Below, in pieces: positions 19,936-28,174 of a stretch of 64,000 bases of DNA. The translations under genes and the position numbers were made by a program. Numbering within the stretch: position 1 is the first letter of the stretch; every line of letters begins with the position of its first letter. The notes beneath the pieces were generated by a model. That model made no database searches, was not told where the DNA came from, and saw only the letters and a program-made list of their open reading frames with translations. This DNA is from Micromonospora endolithica (GTDB taxonomy: Bacteria > Actinomycetota > Actinomycetes > Mycobacteriales > Micromonosporaceae). The stretch covers positions 1 to 64,000 of the forward strand of contig NZ_RBAK01000016.1 in assembly GCF_003626595.1 (NCBI RefSeq), read 5' to 3'.

Positions 19936-20943
19936 TCAGGCCCGCCCGGCGGCCGGCGGGGCACCGAGCGTGGCGGCGAGCCACCGCAGTTGCCGCCGGA
20001 CGTGCAGTGCCTCCCCGCCCTCGTGGCCGTTGAACGGATACACGTGGATCTCCCGTGCCTCGGGGTCCGCCCCGGTGCCGGTGCCGTACCGGTTGTAGGC
20101 GGCGAAGCCGGTGCTCGGCGGGCAGACGGTGTCGCGCAGGCCGATCCCGAAGTGCGCCGGCGCGGTCGCCCGACGGGCGAAGGAGACCCCGTCCACGTAC
20201 GACAGGGTCCGTCGGACCGCCTCCTCCGCCTCCCGGTGCACCGCCAGGTACCGGCCGATCTCGCCGTACGGGGCGACGTCGGTGAGCGTGACGGCGCGCT
20301 GCACGTCGCAGAGGAACGGCGCGGTGGTGAGCAGGGCCGCGAGGCCGTCCACCAGGCCGGCCACCGCCAGGGCCAGCCCGCCTCCCTGGCTGTTGCCCAC
20401 CGCCGCCACCCGGGTCGGGTCCACCCCGGGCAGCGCGCGAGCGGCGTCGACGGCCCGGACCGCGTCGGTGATCAGGCGGCGGTAGTGGTAGTCGCGCGGG
20501 TCGAGGATTCCCCAGGTGACCGGCCAGGGGCCACCGGGGGCGCCATGCCGGTCCGGGGTGTCGCCGACGGCGTACTGCCCGGACTGCCCCCGGTTGTCCA
20601 TCAGCAGGTGCGCGTACCCGGCCACCGGCCAGGTGAGCCGCTCGTGCGGCAGGCCGCGTCCGCGCCCGTAGCCGGCGTACTCGACGACGGTCGGCAGGGG
20701 AGCGTCCGTCCCCGCCGGGCGGGTGTACCAGGCCCGCACCCGATCGCCGCCGAAGCCGGCGAAGGTGACGTCCCACGTGTGCACCAGCCGCAGGTCGGTG
20801 CGTTCCGGGCGGACGTCCACCAGGACCGGGTGGGCCGCGGCCCCGGCGAGCGTGTCGCGCCAGAACACGTCGAAGTCATCGGGTTCGACCACGTCGGGCG
20901 CGTACCGGCGGAGCTGGTCGAGGGCGTCGGCGGGCGCGGTCAT
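19936..20943 (-). CDS. CE7-family acetyl xylan esterase / deacetylase
   Basis: Alpha/beta hydrolase of 335 residues, the usual CE7 length, removing acetyl groups from xylooligosaccharides (the family also deacetylates cephalosporin C). Family signatures: DNRGQSG at about 116-122, the nucleophile elbow GNSQGG with S185, catalytic D271 in RDTVCPP and H307 in NGHEGG. No signal peptide is seen, so it should act on imported acetylated oligosaccharides. It lies 26 bases downstream of the LacI gene on the same strand, so the two are probably cotranscribed and share regulation with the divergent uptake operon. Confidence 0.92.
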   Translation of the reverse strand: MTAPADALDQLRRYAPDVVEPDDFDVFWRDTLAGAAAHPVLVDVRPERTDLRLVHTWDVTFAGFGGDRVRAWYTRPAGTDAPLPTVVEYAGYGRGRGLPHERLTWPVAGYAHLLMDNRGQSGQYAVGDTPDRHGAPGGPWPVTWGILDPRDYHYRRLITDAVRAVDAARALPGVDPTRVAAVGNSQGGGLALAVAGLVDGLAALLTTAPFLCDVQRAVTLTDVAPYGEIGRYLAVHREAEEAVRRTLSYVDGVSFARRATAPAHFGIGLRDTVCPPSTGFAAYNRYGTGTGADPEAREIHVYPFNGHEGGEALHVRRQLRWLAATLGAPPAAGRA

Positions 20944-20969
20944 GGGTCCTCGCAGGGTCCGTGGTCAGG

Positions 20970-21998
20970 TCAGGTGTACGGCGGTGCGGTGCTCTCCCGG
21001 ACGACCAGCTCGGTCACCAGGTCGATCCGGCTGGTCGCCAGCTCGTTGCGGCGGGTCAGCACGAGCAGCATCTGGATGGCGACGCCGGCCATGTCCCGCA
21101 GGGGCTGGTTGACGGTGGTGAGGGCGGGGGTGGTCCAGGCGGCGAGCGGCAGGTTGTCGTACCCGATCACCGAGAGGTCCTCGGGAACCCGCAGGCCGCG
21201 CTGCCGCGCGGCCCGCAGCACGCCGATGGCCTGCATGTCCGATCCGGCGAAGATCGCCGTGGGTCGGTCGGGCAGGCTCAGCAGGTGCAGGCCGTGTTCG
21301 AGGCCGGTGCCGGCGGAGAACGTGCCGTACCGGACCAACTGGGGATCCACCGGGATCCCGGCCTCCTCGTGGGCGGACCGGAAGCCCGCGGTCCGGGCCC
21401 GGCTGCACAGCACGTCGCGCGGCCCGGACACGACCGCGATCCGCCGGTGTCCCAGTTCCAGCAGGTGCCGGGTGGCCAGCAGGCCGCCGTTCCAGTTGTT
21501 CGAGCCCACGGTGGGCACCGAGGACGAGGTCGCGCTGTCGGTGTCGACGACCACGAACGGGATCCCGTCGCGGCGCAGTTGTTGCTGCTGGACGCCGGAC
21601 AGGTGGCAGAGCACGAGCAGCACGCCCAGGGGTCGGCGGGCGAGCAGGGCACCCAGGAACCCGGGGGACGGTCGGTGCGCGCCCTGGAGCTGCGACACGG
21701 TGAGCCCGAGCCCGGCGTGGGTGGTCACCTCCTCGACGCCGCGCAGGATCTCCATGGCCCACCCGACGTCGAACTCGTGGAACACGAGTTCGATCTGTCC
21801 GCTGCCGCCCGGCTGCCGCCGGTTGCGCCGCCGGTACTGGTGGCGTTCGAGGCTCTCCTCGACGCGAGCGCGGGTGCCGGCCGCGACGTCGGCGCGTCCA
21901 TTCAGGACCTTCGACACCGTCGCCACCGAGACGCCGACCTCGCCGGCGATCGCCGCGATGGTGGTGGAGGGTGCGCCGGCCGGGCCCAGGTTCGTCAT
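20970..21998 (-). CDS. LacI-family transcriptional regulator of the xylan locus
   Basis: Repressor of 342 residues. The N-terminal helix-turn-helix is TTIAAIAGEVGVSVATVSKVLNG with the hinge region RVEESLERHQYRRR; the rest is a periplasmic-binding-protein-like sugar domain with GLEHGLHLLSLPDRPTAIFAG and the C-terminal VIGYDNLPLAAWTTPALTTV. The ATG at 21998 has GAGG 5 bases upstream. A near-perfect palindrome at 22013-22027 lies in its own leader, which suggests autoregulation, and a related site sits after the divergent promoter. The inducer is probably a xylooligosaccharide or aldouronate, inferred from the neighbours. Confidence 0.92.
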   Translation of the reverse strand: MTNLGPAGAPSTTIAAIAGEVGVSVATVSKVLNGRADVAAGTRARVEESLERHQYRRRNRRQPGGSGQIELVFHEFDVGWAMEILRGVEEVTTHAGLGLTVSQLQGAHRPSPGFLGALLARRPLGVLLVLCHLSGVQQQQLRRDGIPFVVVDTDSATSSSVPTVGSNNWNGGLLATRHLLELGHRRIAVVSGPRDVLCSRARTAGFRSAHEEAGIPVDPQLVRYGTFSAGTGLEHGLHLLSLPDRPTAIFAGSDMQAIGVLRAARQRGLRVPEDLSVIGYDNLPLAAWTTPALTTVNQPLRDMAGVAIQMLLVLTRRNELATSRIDLVTELVVRESTAPPYT

Positions 21999-22012
21999 CG
22001 CCGCCTCACATC

Positions 22013-22035
22013 TCCGAAATTTTCGGAAGACCGTA
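22013..22035 (-). promoter_or_regulatory. LacI-type operator and -10 of the regulator gene
   Basis: TCCGAAA-T-TTTCGGA at 22013-22027 is a 15-base inverted repeat with an odd centre, typical of LacI-family operators. A minus-strand TACGGT (22035-22030) just upstream is a plausible -10, which would place transcription initiation inside the operator. Confidence 0.6.
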
Positions 22036-22140
22036 GCACGGTCGTCGGGCGGTTCGGTGTGGACACAAGATCGGTGACCCCACCGGGAAAGCGTGGATCC
22101 CCGAGTGTCGTGCCAACGATCGGCGGTCCAGTTGAGACTC

Positions 22141-22169
22141 TTGACACACCCTCGCGGTGCCCCTAGGTT
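22141..22169 (+). promoter_or_regulatory. Promoter of the xylo-oligosaccharide uptake operon
   Basis: TTGACA (22141-22146), a 17-base spacer and TAGGTT (22164-22169) form a well-spaced vegetative-type promoter 85 bases before the first permease gene. Confidence 0.7.
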
Positions 22170-22170
22170 G

Positions 22171-22206
22171 CCGAAAAGGTTACCGGGGTTTCCGGAAAGT
22201 TTCGGA
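22171..22206 (+). promoter_or_regulatory. Candidate LacI operators downstream of the uptake promoter
   Basis: CCGAAAAGGTTACCGG (22171-22186) and TCCGGAAAGTTTCGGA (22191-22206) resemble the TCCGAAA/TTTCGGA operator at 22013-22027. The second keeps a full TTTCGGA half-site. Their position just after the -10 fits repression by the adjacent LacI protein. Confidence 0.5.
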
Positions 22207-22253
22207 ACGTCGAATGGGGCGTGGGACGGTCCCGTCCGCTGAGGAGTCCGTGG

Positions 22254-23246
22254 ATGACATCCGACACGTTGCGGCCACCGCCGCAGGCGCCGGCGAGCGG
22301 TCCGGTGGTGACCAGCACGGTGGCGCCGAGGTCACCGCGCCGCCGCCGGACCTGGCGCCAGGCGCTGCGGCGGGACTGGCAGCTCTACTCGCTCGCCGTC
22401 CTGCCGCTGTTGTTCTTCCTGGTCTTCCGCTACCTGCCGATGATCGGCAACGTCATCGCGTTTCGCCGGTTCAAGCCGGGTGGGAGCATCTTCGGCGAGT
22501 ACTGGGTCGGTCTGCGGTACTTCCGGATGTTCTTCGCCGACCCGACGTTCTGGGAGGTCTTCACCAACACGCTGGTGCTCGGGACGCTGAGCCTGCTGTT
22601 CTGCTTCCCACTGCCGATCGTGCTGGCGCTGCTGCTCAACGAGGTGCGGACCCGCCGGTTCAAGCGGTTCGTCCAGTCGGTGTCCTACCTGCCGCACTTC
22701 CTGTCCATCGTGATCGTCGCGGCGATGGTCATGCAGTTGACCTCGATCGACGGCACGGCCAACCAGATCGTGCGGTTGTTCGGCGGCGACGCGGTGGCGT
22801 TCCTGCAACAACCGGGGTGGTTCCGGACCATCTACGTCTCGTCCGAGGTCTGGCAGACCGTTGGCTGGGGCACGATCCTCTATCTCGCCGCACTCACCAC
22901 CATCGACGACAACCTGTACGAGGCGGCCCGGATCGACGGGGCCAACCGCTGGCGGCAGACCTGGCACGTGACGCTGCCCGGCATCCGGCCGACGATGGTG
23001 ACCCTGCTGATCCTCAACATCGGCACGTTCCTGGCGGTCGGTTTCGAGAAGATCCTGCTGCTCTACAACCCGCTGACGTACCCGACCGCGGACGTGATCT
23101 CCACCTACCTGTACCGGATGGGCTTCCAGTCGAGCAACTTCAGCTACGCCGCCGCCATCGGCCTCTTCGAGGCGGTGATCGGGCTGATCCTGGTCCTGAC
23201 GGCGAACCTGATCTCCCGTCGCACGGTGGGGACGAGCCTGTGGTGA
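22254..23246 (+). CDS. ABC sugar transporter permease (LplB type)
   Basis: First inner-membrane permease of an oligosaccharide importer, 330 residues, with about six membrane segments after a basic N-terminus. The conserved coupling motif is EAARIDGANRWRQTWHVTLPGI. The LplB-type features FKRFVQSVSYLPHFLSIVIVA and TYLYRMGFQSSNFSYAAAIGLF are clear. The ATG at 22254 has GAGGAG 7 bases upstream. First gene of the operon running to the GH67 enzyme; the second permease overlaps by 4 bases. Confidence 0.92.
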   Translation: MTSDTLRPPPQAPASGPVVTSTVAPRSPRRRRTWRQALRRDWQLYSLAVLPLLFFLVFRYLPMIGNVIAFRRFKPGGSIFGEYWVGLRYFRMFFADPTFWEVFTNTLVLGTLSLLFCFPLPIVLALLLNEVRTRRFKRFVQSVSYLPHFLSIVIVAAMVMQLTSIDGTANQIVRLFGGDAVAFLQQPGWFRTIYVSSEVWQTVGWGTILYLAALTTIDDNLYEAARIDGANRWRQTWHVTLPGIRPTMVTLLILNIGTFLAVGFEKILLLYNPLTYPTADVISTYLYRMGFQSSNFSYAAAIGLFEAVIGLILVLTANLISRRTVGTSLW

Positions 23247-24151
23247 TCCTCGGTACGAAGCGCGCCGCGCCCCGCACCCGCGGGCCGGTGGACAGCCGGG
23301 GCTACCGGATCTTCCGGGTCGTCAACGCGGTCGTGCTGACCCTCGTGGTGATCCTGACCCTGTATCCGTTCGTCAACATCGTGGCCCGCTCGCTCAGCGA
23401 CGAGGCGTACCTGCTGGCCGGGAAGGTGAACGTCGTCCCGCGCGGGTTCGACCTGACCGCGTACCGGCTGGTGATGTCCGACCCGCTGTTCTGGACCAAC
23501 TACCGCAACACCGTGGTGTACACGGTGGTCGCCACGCTCATCTCGATCGTGCTGACCACCTGCTACGCGTACGTGCTGTCGAAGCCGCAGCTCAAGGGTC
23601 GTGGCGTGCTCGTCGGCGTCGCCCTGTTCACCATGTTCTTCTCCGGCGGGCTGATCCCCAACTACGTGCTGGTCACCAGCCTGGGAATGAAGAACACCAT
23701 CTGGGCGATCGTGATCCCCAACGCGATCAGCGTGTTCAACCTGCTGGTCATGAAGGCGTTCTTCGAGAGCCTGCCGACCGAGCTGGAGGAGGCGGCGGCG
23801 GTCGACGGGCTGAACACCTACGGCATCCTGCTGCGGATCGTGCTGCCACTGTCGAAGGCGATCATCGCCACGATGGTGCTCTTCTACGCGGTCTCCTTCT
23901 GGAACTCGTGGTTCACCGCGTTCCTCTACCTCGACCGGCAGGACCTGCTCCCGGTCACGGTCTACCTGCGCAACCTCATCGCGGGCGCCACCAGCGCCGA
24001 GTCGGCCGCCGCCGACGCCGACAAGGTCCAGGCCGCGGCCACGCTCCAGGCCGTGACGATCGTGCTCACCACCCTGCCGATCCTGGCGGTCTACCCCTTC
24101 GTGCAGCGGTACTTCGTCTCCGGCGTACTGCTCGGCGCGGTCAAGGGATGA
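23243..24151 (+). CDS. ABC sugar transporter permease (LplC/YtcP type)
   Basis: Second permease, about 302 residues, with six membrane segments and the coupling motif EEAAAVDGLNTYGILLRIVLPL. The PxxNIVARSLSDEAYLLAG opening and MFFSGGLIPNYVLV segment are typical of YtcP/LplC partners. The GTG at 23243 overlaps the previous stop (GTGA); a GTG one codon upstream is also possible. No ATPase gene is in the operon, so the importer probably uses a shared MsiK-like ATPase encoded elsewhere, as many actinomycete sugar importers do. Confidence 0.9.
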   Translation: MILGTKRAAPRTRGPVDSRGYRIFRVVNAVVLTLVVILTLYPFVNIVARSLSDEAYLLAGKVNVVPRGFDLTAYRLVMSDPLFWTNYRNTVVYTVVATLISIVLTTCYAYVLSKPQLKGRGVLVGVALFTMFFSGGLIPNYVLVTSLGMKNTIWAIVIPNAISVFNLLVMKAFFESLPTELEEAAAVDGLNTYGILLRIVLPLSKAIIATMVLFYAVSFWNSWFTAFLYLDRQDLLPVTVYLRNLIAGATSAESAAADADKVQAAATLQAVTIVLTTLPILAVYPFVQRYFVSGVLLGAVKG

Positions 24152-24204
24152 CGCCGGGCGCCGCCGCACCGTTGCACCCCCACCCCCCACCGAAAGGACG
24201 AGCC

Positions 24205-25842
24205 ATGCTCCGCAAGACGTGGCGCCGCGCGGCGGTAGCCACCGCCGGTGTGCTCGCGCTCACCCTCGCCACCGCCTGTTCCGAGGATCCCGGCGAGTCG
24301 ACGGACCTCGCCGAGAACCGGGTCGGCGCGATGGCCGAGTACGGCGTCGGCGACCAGTTCAAGGCCACCGAGGCGCTGTCCTTCTCCACCCTCTACAACA
24401 ACCACACGTTCTATCCGTTGAAGGACGACTGGCTGTTCTGGTCGGAGCTGACCAAGCGGACCAACGTCACGATCGAGCCGGTCGCCGTGCCGTTGAGCGA
24501 CTACGAGCAGAAGCGCAGCCTGCTGATCGGCGCCGGCGACGCGCCGTTGATCATCCCGAAGACGTACCACCCGGCGGAGACCGCGTTCGTCGCCTCCGGG
24601 GCGATCCTCCCGGTGAGCGACTACCTGGATCTGATGCCCCACTTCAGGGACAAGATGGAGAAGTGGAACCTCAAGCCGGAGATCGACAATCTTCGGCAGT
24701 CCGACGGAAAGTTCTACCTGCTGCCCGGGGTCCACGAGAAGCCCACCCAGGACTACACGGTGCTGGTGCGCACGGACGTCCTCCAGGAGCTGAACCAGCC
24801 GGTCCCGAAGACCTGGGACGAGCTGTACACGGTGCTCAAGGCGATGAAGGCGAAGTACCCCGACGTCTACCCGTACTCCGACCTCTTCAGCAAGCCGACC
24901 CCGACCGGTGCCCTGCTGAACATCCTCGGCGCCTCGTACGGCACCCAGGCGGGTTGGGACTACCAGCACGCCACCTGGGACCCGGCGGCGAAGAAGTTCA
25001 CCTACACCGGTGGGTCCGAGCAGTACAAGCAGATGCTCACCTACCTGCACAAGCTGGTCGCCGAGGGACTGCTCGACCCGGAGAGCTTCACCCAGACCGA
25101 CGACCAGGCCCGCCAGAAGCTGGCCAACGGCAAGTCCTTCGTGGTCACCGGAAACGCGCAGACCCTGGTCAACAACCACCGGCCCGACCTGGCCAAGACC
25201 CAGCCGAACGCGAAGCTGGCCAAGATCCCCCTGCCGGTCGGCCCGGCCGGTGAGATCAATCCCGCGCCCCGGCTGGAGAACGGCATCATGATCTCCTCCA
25301 AGGCCCGGGAGAGTAAGAACTTCGTCGCGATGATGCAGTTCATCGACTGGTTGTGGTATTCCGACGCCGGCCAGGAGTTCGCCCGGTGGGGCGTGGAGGG
25401 CACCACCTTCACCAGGGACGCGTCCGGCAAGCGAGCCCCCGCCGCCGACGTCGACGTGCTGGGACTCAACCCGAAGGGCACCAAGCACCTGCAGCAGGAG
25501 TTCGGCTTCTACAACGGTGTCTTCACCTACGGCGGCACCCCCGACCTGGTCCGCGGGTTCTTCTCCGCCGAGGAGCTGGAGTTCCAGAGGGTGATGGACG
25601 CGCGGACGCCGCGGGCGGTGCCCCCGCCGCACCCGCTCACCGACGAGGAGCGCGAGCAGGTCTCGCTCTGGGAGACCCCGCTCAAGGACTTCGTCGCGCA
25701 GAACACGCTGAAGTTCGCCCTCGGCCAGCGGCCGCTGAGCGAGTGGGACGCCTACCTCGCCGAGCTGAAGGCCAAGAACGCCGAGCAGTACATCGAGGTG
25801 GTCAACAAGGCGTACCAGCGGTTCCAGGACAAGAACAGCTGA
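24205..25842 (+). CDS. ABC sugar transporter, extracellular binding lipoprotein
   Basis: Large solute-binding protein of 545 residues, the usual size for LplA-type partners of LplB/LplC permeases. The N-terminal signal MLRKTWRRAAVATAG leads to a lipid-attachment C25 in TLATACSED. The body is rich in aromatic residues, as expected for an oligosaccharide binder (YNNHTFYPLKDDWLFWSEL). GAAAGGACG lies just before the ATG. The gene context points to glucurono-xylooligosaccharides as ligand. Confidence 0.9.
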   Translation: MLRKTWRRAAVATAGVLALTLATACSEDPGESTDLAENRVGAMAEYGVGDQFKATEALSFSTLYNNHTFYPLKDDWLFWSELTKRTNVTIEPVAVPLSDYEQKRSLLIGAGDAPLIIPKTYHPAETAFVASGAILPVSDYLDLMPHFRDKMEKWNLKPEIDNLRQSDGKFYLLPGVHEKPTQDYTVLVRTDVLQELNQPVPKTWDELYTVLKAMKAKYPDVYPYSDLFSKPTPTGALLNILGASYGTQAGWDYQHATWDPAAKKFTYTGGSEQYKQMLTYLHKLVAEGLLDPESFTQTDDQARQKLANGKSFVVTGNAQTLVNNHRPDLAKTQPNAKLAKIPLPVGPAGEINPAPRLENGIMISSKARESKNFVAMMQFIDWLWYSDAGQEFARWGVEGTTFTRDASGKRAPAADVDVLGLNPKGTKHLQQEFGFYNGVFTYGGTPDLVRGFFSAEELEFQRVMDARTPRAVPPPHPLTDEEREQVSLWETPLKDFVAQNTLKFALGQRPLSEWDAYLAELKAKNAEQYIEVVNKAYQRFQDKNS

Positions 25843-25958
25843 TCACGCAGGGTCCGGCCGGACCGCGCGCCCCGCGGCCCGGCCGGACCCGCCGGCCAGC
25901 ACCGGCCGGCGCGCCGGCCGACCCGCTCGCCCGCCGCCGGGACGACCAGAGGACAGCG

Positions 25959-27488
25959 ATGCGCATCACCGTTCCCGACCGGCCCGTCGGCCGGCTCACC
26001 GACGCCTGGCGTACCTGCGTCGGCACCGGTCGTTTCGAGTTGGCGCTGCGCCGCGACTACCAGGACTCGCTGGCGCTGATGCAGCGTGACATCGGGTTCC
26101 GGCACATCCGCGGGCACGGGCTGCTCAGCGACGGCGTCGGCGTGCACCGCCCGTACCAGCACCAGGGCCAGCGCCGGGTGCACCACTCGTTCACCTACGT
26201 CGACCAGGTCATCGACGCGTACCTGGACCTCGGGGTCCGGCCGTTCGTGGAGCTGGGCTTCATGCCCTCCGGGCTGGCCTCCGGCGACCAGACGGTGTTC
26301 TGGTGGCGGGGCAACGTCACCCCGCCGGACTCCTGGTCGGAGTGGGCCGACCTGGTCCGGGCCACCGTCGCCCACCTGGTCGACCGGTACGGCCTGGACG
26401 AGGTGCGCCACTGGCCGATCGAGGTGTGGAACGAACCCAACCTGACGGACTTCTGGTCGGGCGCCGACCGGGACGCGTACCACCGGCTGTACGAGGTGAC
26501 CGCGCACGCGGTCAAGGAGGTCGACGCCGGCCTCCAGGTCGGCGGTCCGGCCATCTCCCCGGGGGCGGACGAGTGGCTGGTGCCGTTCGCCGAGTTCGTC
26601 ACCGACCGGCAGGTGCCGGTGGACTTCGTCAGCCGGCACGCCTACACCTCCGGCCCCGCCCAGCACGTGCCGTTCGGCACCTACCAGACCCTCACCCCGG
26701 CGGCGGACCTGCTGACCCAGTTCGCCGCGCCCCGCCGGCACCTGGCCGGCACCGCGCTGGCCGGGTTGCCGGTGCACATCACCGAGTTCAACTCCTCCTA
26801 CCGGCCGGACAACCCGATCCACGACACCGCGCTGCACGCCGCATACCTCGCGCCGGTGCTGGCCGCCGGCGGCGAGCTGGTCGACTCCTTCTCGTACTGG
26901 ACCTTCAGCGACATGTTCGAGGAGACCGGCGTGCCCACCGCCCTGTTCCACGGCGGGTTCGGCCTGCTCACCCACCGGCAGATCAAGAAACCCACCTACC
27001 ACCTGTACGCCTTCATGGCCCGCCTCGGCGACGAGGTGCTGGCGCGCGGCGACGACCACCTGGTCACCCGGCATCCCGACGGGCGGGTCGCCGTGCTGGC
27101 CTGGGCACCGGTGGACGTCACCGGCCCGTCGCCGGTACCGGACCGGCACCCGCTGGCCCTGACGGTCCCGCTCGGCCCACCCGGCACCACCTCGGCGTTC
27201 CTGCTCCGCTCGACCGTCGGCGAGGAGGCCGGCAACGCCTGGGCGGCCTGGGCCGAGATGGGCCGCCCCCGCTCGCCCCGGGCCCGGCAGCTCGACGCGC
27301 TGCGGGAGGCCGCCGAGCCGGCCCGGACCCACCGTGCCCTGCCGGTGCACGCCGGCCGGGTCGAGCTGGACCTCACCCTCGCCCGGCACGAGGTCACCCT
27401 GCTGGAACTGAGCGCCGTGGTGGACGAGACCCCGCCGTGGTGGGACGAGCGCCGGCTGCTCGGCGGAGACCCGGAGCCGGCGTCGTGA
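25959..27488 (+). CDS. GH39 beta-xylosidase
   Basis: Glycoside hydrolase of 509 residues that releases xylose from xylooligosaccharides with retention of configuration. The acid/base E159 lies in EVWNEPNLTDFW and the nucleophile E276 in HITEFNSSY, one residue off the well-studied Thermoanaerobacterium XynB (E160, E277). YWTFSDMFEE and FHGGFGLL are further family marks. No signal peptide, so it should act on imported sugars. The ATG has AGAGGA 5 bases upstream. The downstream gene overlaps the stop codon. Confidence 0.93.
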   Translation: MRITVPDRPVGRLTDAWRTCVGTGRFELALRRDYQDSLALMQRDIGFRHIRGHGLLSDGVGVHRPYQHQGQRRVHHSFTYVDQVIDAYLDLGVRPFVELGFMPSGLASGDQTVFWWRGNVTPPDSWSEWADLVRATVAHLVDRYGLDEVRHWPIEVWNEPNLTDFWSGADRDAYHRLYEVTAHAVKEVDAGLQVGGPAISPGADEWLVPFAEFVTDRQVPVDFVSRHAYTSGPAQHVPFGTYQTLTPAADLLTQFAAPRRHLAGTALAGLPVHITEFNSSYRPDNPIHDTALHAAYLAPVLAAGGELVDSFSYWTFSDMFEETGVPTALFHGGFGLLTHRQIKKPTYHLYAFMARLGDEVLARGDDHLVTRHPDGRVAVLAWAPVDVTGPSPVPDRHPLALTVPLGPPGTTSAFLLRSTVGEEAGNAWAAWAEMGRPRSPRARQLDALREAAEPARTHRALPVHAGRVELDLTLARHEVTLLELSAVVDETPPWWDERRLLGGDPEPAS

Positions 27489-28174
27489 ACGACACCGCGC
27501 ACACCTCCCGGCTGTTCGGCGACGGGCCGCTGTCCCGGGGCGCCGCCGGGATCTACATCCTGCTCGTGGTCGAGCTGCTGCTCCTGCTCACCACCCTGCC
27601 CGGCCTGCTCCCGCTGCTCCTGCTCGGCCGTGACCCCAGCAACCTGCCGCTGGTCGCGGTCCTCCTGTTGCCGGTCGGCCCGGCGGTCTCCGCCGCCCTG
27701 TACGCCCTGCGCCACCAGCGGCCCGACCTGACCGACCTGAGGCCGGCCGCGGTCTTCTGGCGGGGTTACCGGACCAACCTGTCCGGCGCGCTGCGCGTCT
27801 GGGTGCCGGCGCTGCTGTGGCTGACCGTGCTCGGGGTGAACCTGGCCCACCTGGGCCCCGCCGGCCTGTCCGGTTGGTGGGTGGTGCCGTTGGCCCTGAT
27901 CGCGGTGGCGGTGACGCTCTGCGCGGCCAACGCCCTGGTGATCACCTCGTTGTTCGACTTCCGCTCCCGTGACGTGCTCCGGCTGGCCGTCTACTTCCTC
28001 GTGCGTACCCCCGGGGTCGCCCTCGGCAACGTCCTGCTGCTGGCCGCGGCGGCCGGCGTCACCGCGGTGCTCTCCGAGGCGGTGCTGGCGTTGCTCGCCT
28101 CGATCGCCGTCCTGGCGCTGCTGCGCGTCGGCGACCCGATGATCCGCGCCACCGAGAAGGAGTTCACCGCATGA
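27485..28174 (+). CDS. YesL-like (DUF624) membrane protein
   Basis: Integral membrane protein of 229 residues with about five to six hydrophobic segments. The size, an N-terminal LFGDGPLSRGAAGIYILLVVELLLLLTT segment of the YesL type in outline, a cytoplasmic loop AAVFWRGYRTNLSGAL, and its place in a hemicellulose/pectin-type oligosaccharide operon all match DUF624. Members sit beside LplB/LplC importers in Bacillus and actinomycetes; the biochemical role is unknown. The GTG overlaps the GH39 stop, and the stop overlaps the GH67 start. Confidence 0.78.
   Translation: MNDTAHTSRLFGDGPLSRGAAGIYILLVVELLLLLTTLPGLLPLLLLGRDPSNLPLVAVLLLPVGPAVSAALYALRHQRPDLTDLRPAAVFWRGYRTNLSGALRVWVPALLWLTVLGVNLAHLGPAGLSGWWVVPLALIAVAVTLCAANALVITSLFDFRSRDVLRLAVYFLVRTPGVALGNVLLLAAAAGVTAVLSEAVLALLASIAVLALLRVGDPMIRATEKEFTA

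Noticed and set aside
22332..24190. Antisense open frames opposite the two sugar permeases and their lipoprotein.
   Set aside because: Low-complexity shadows without start signals; the plus-strand genes show clear family motifs.
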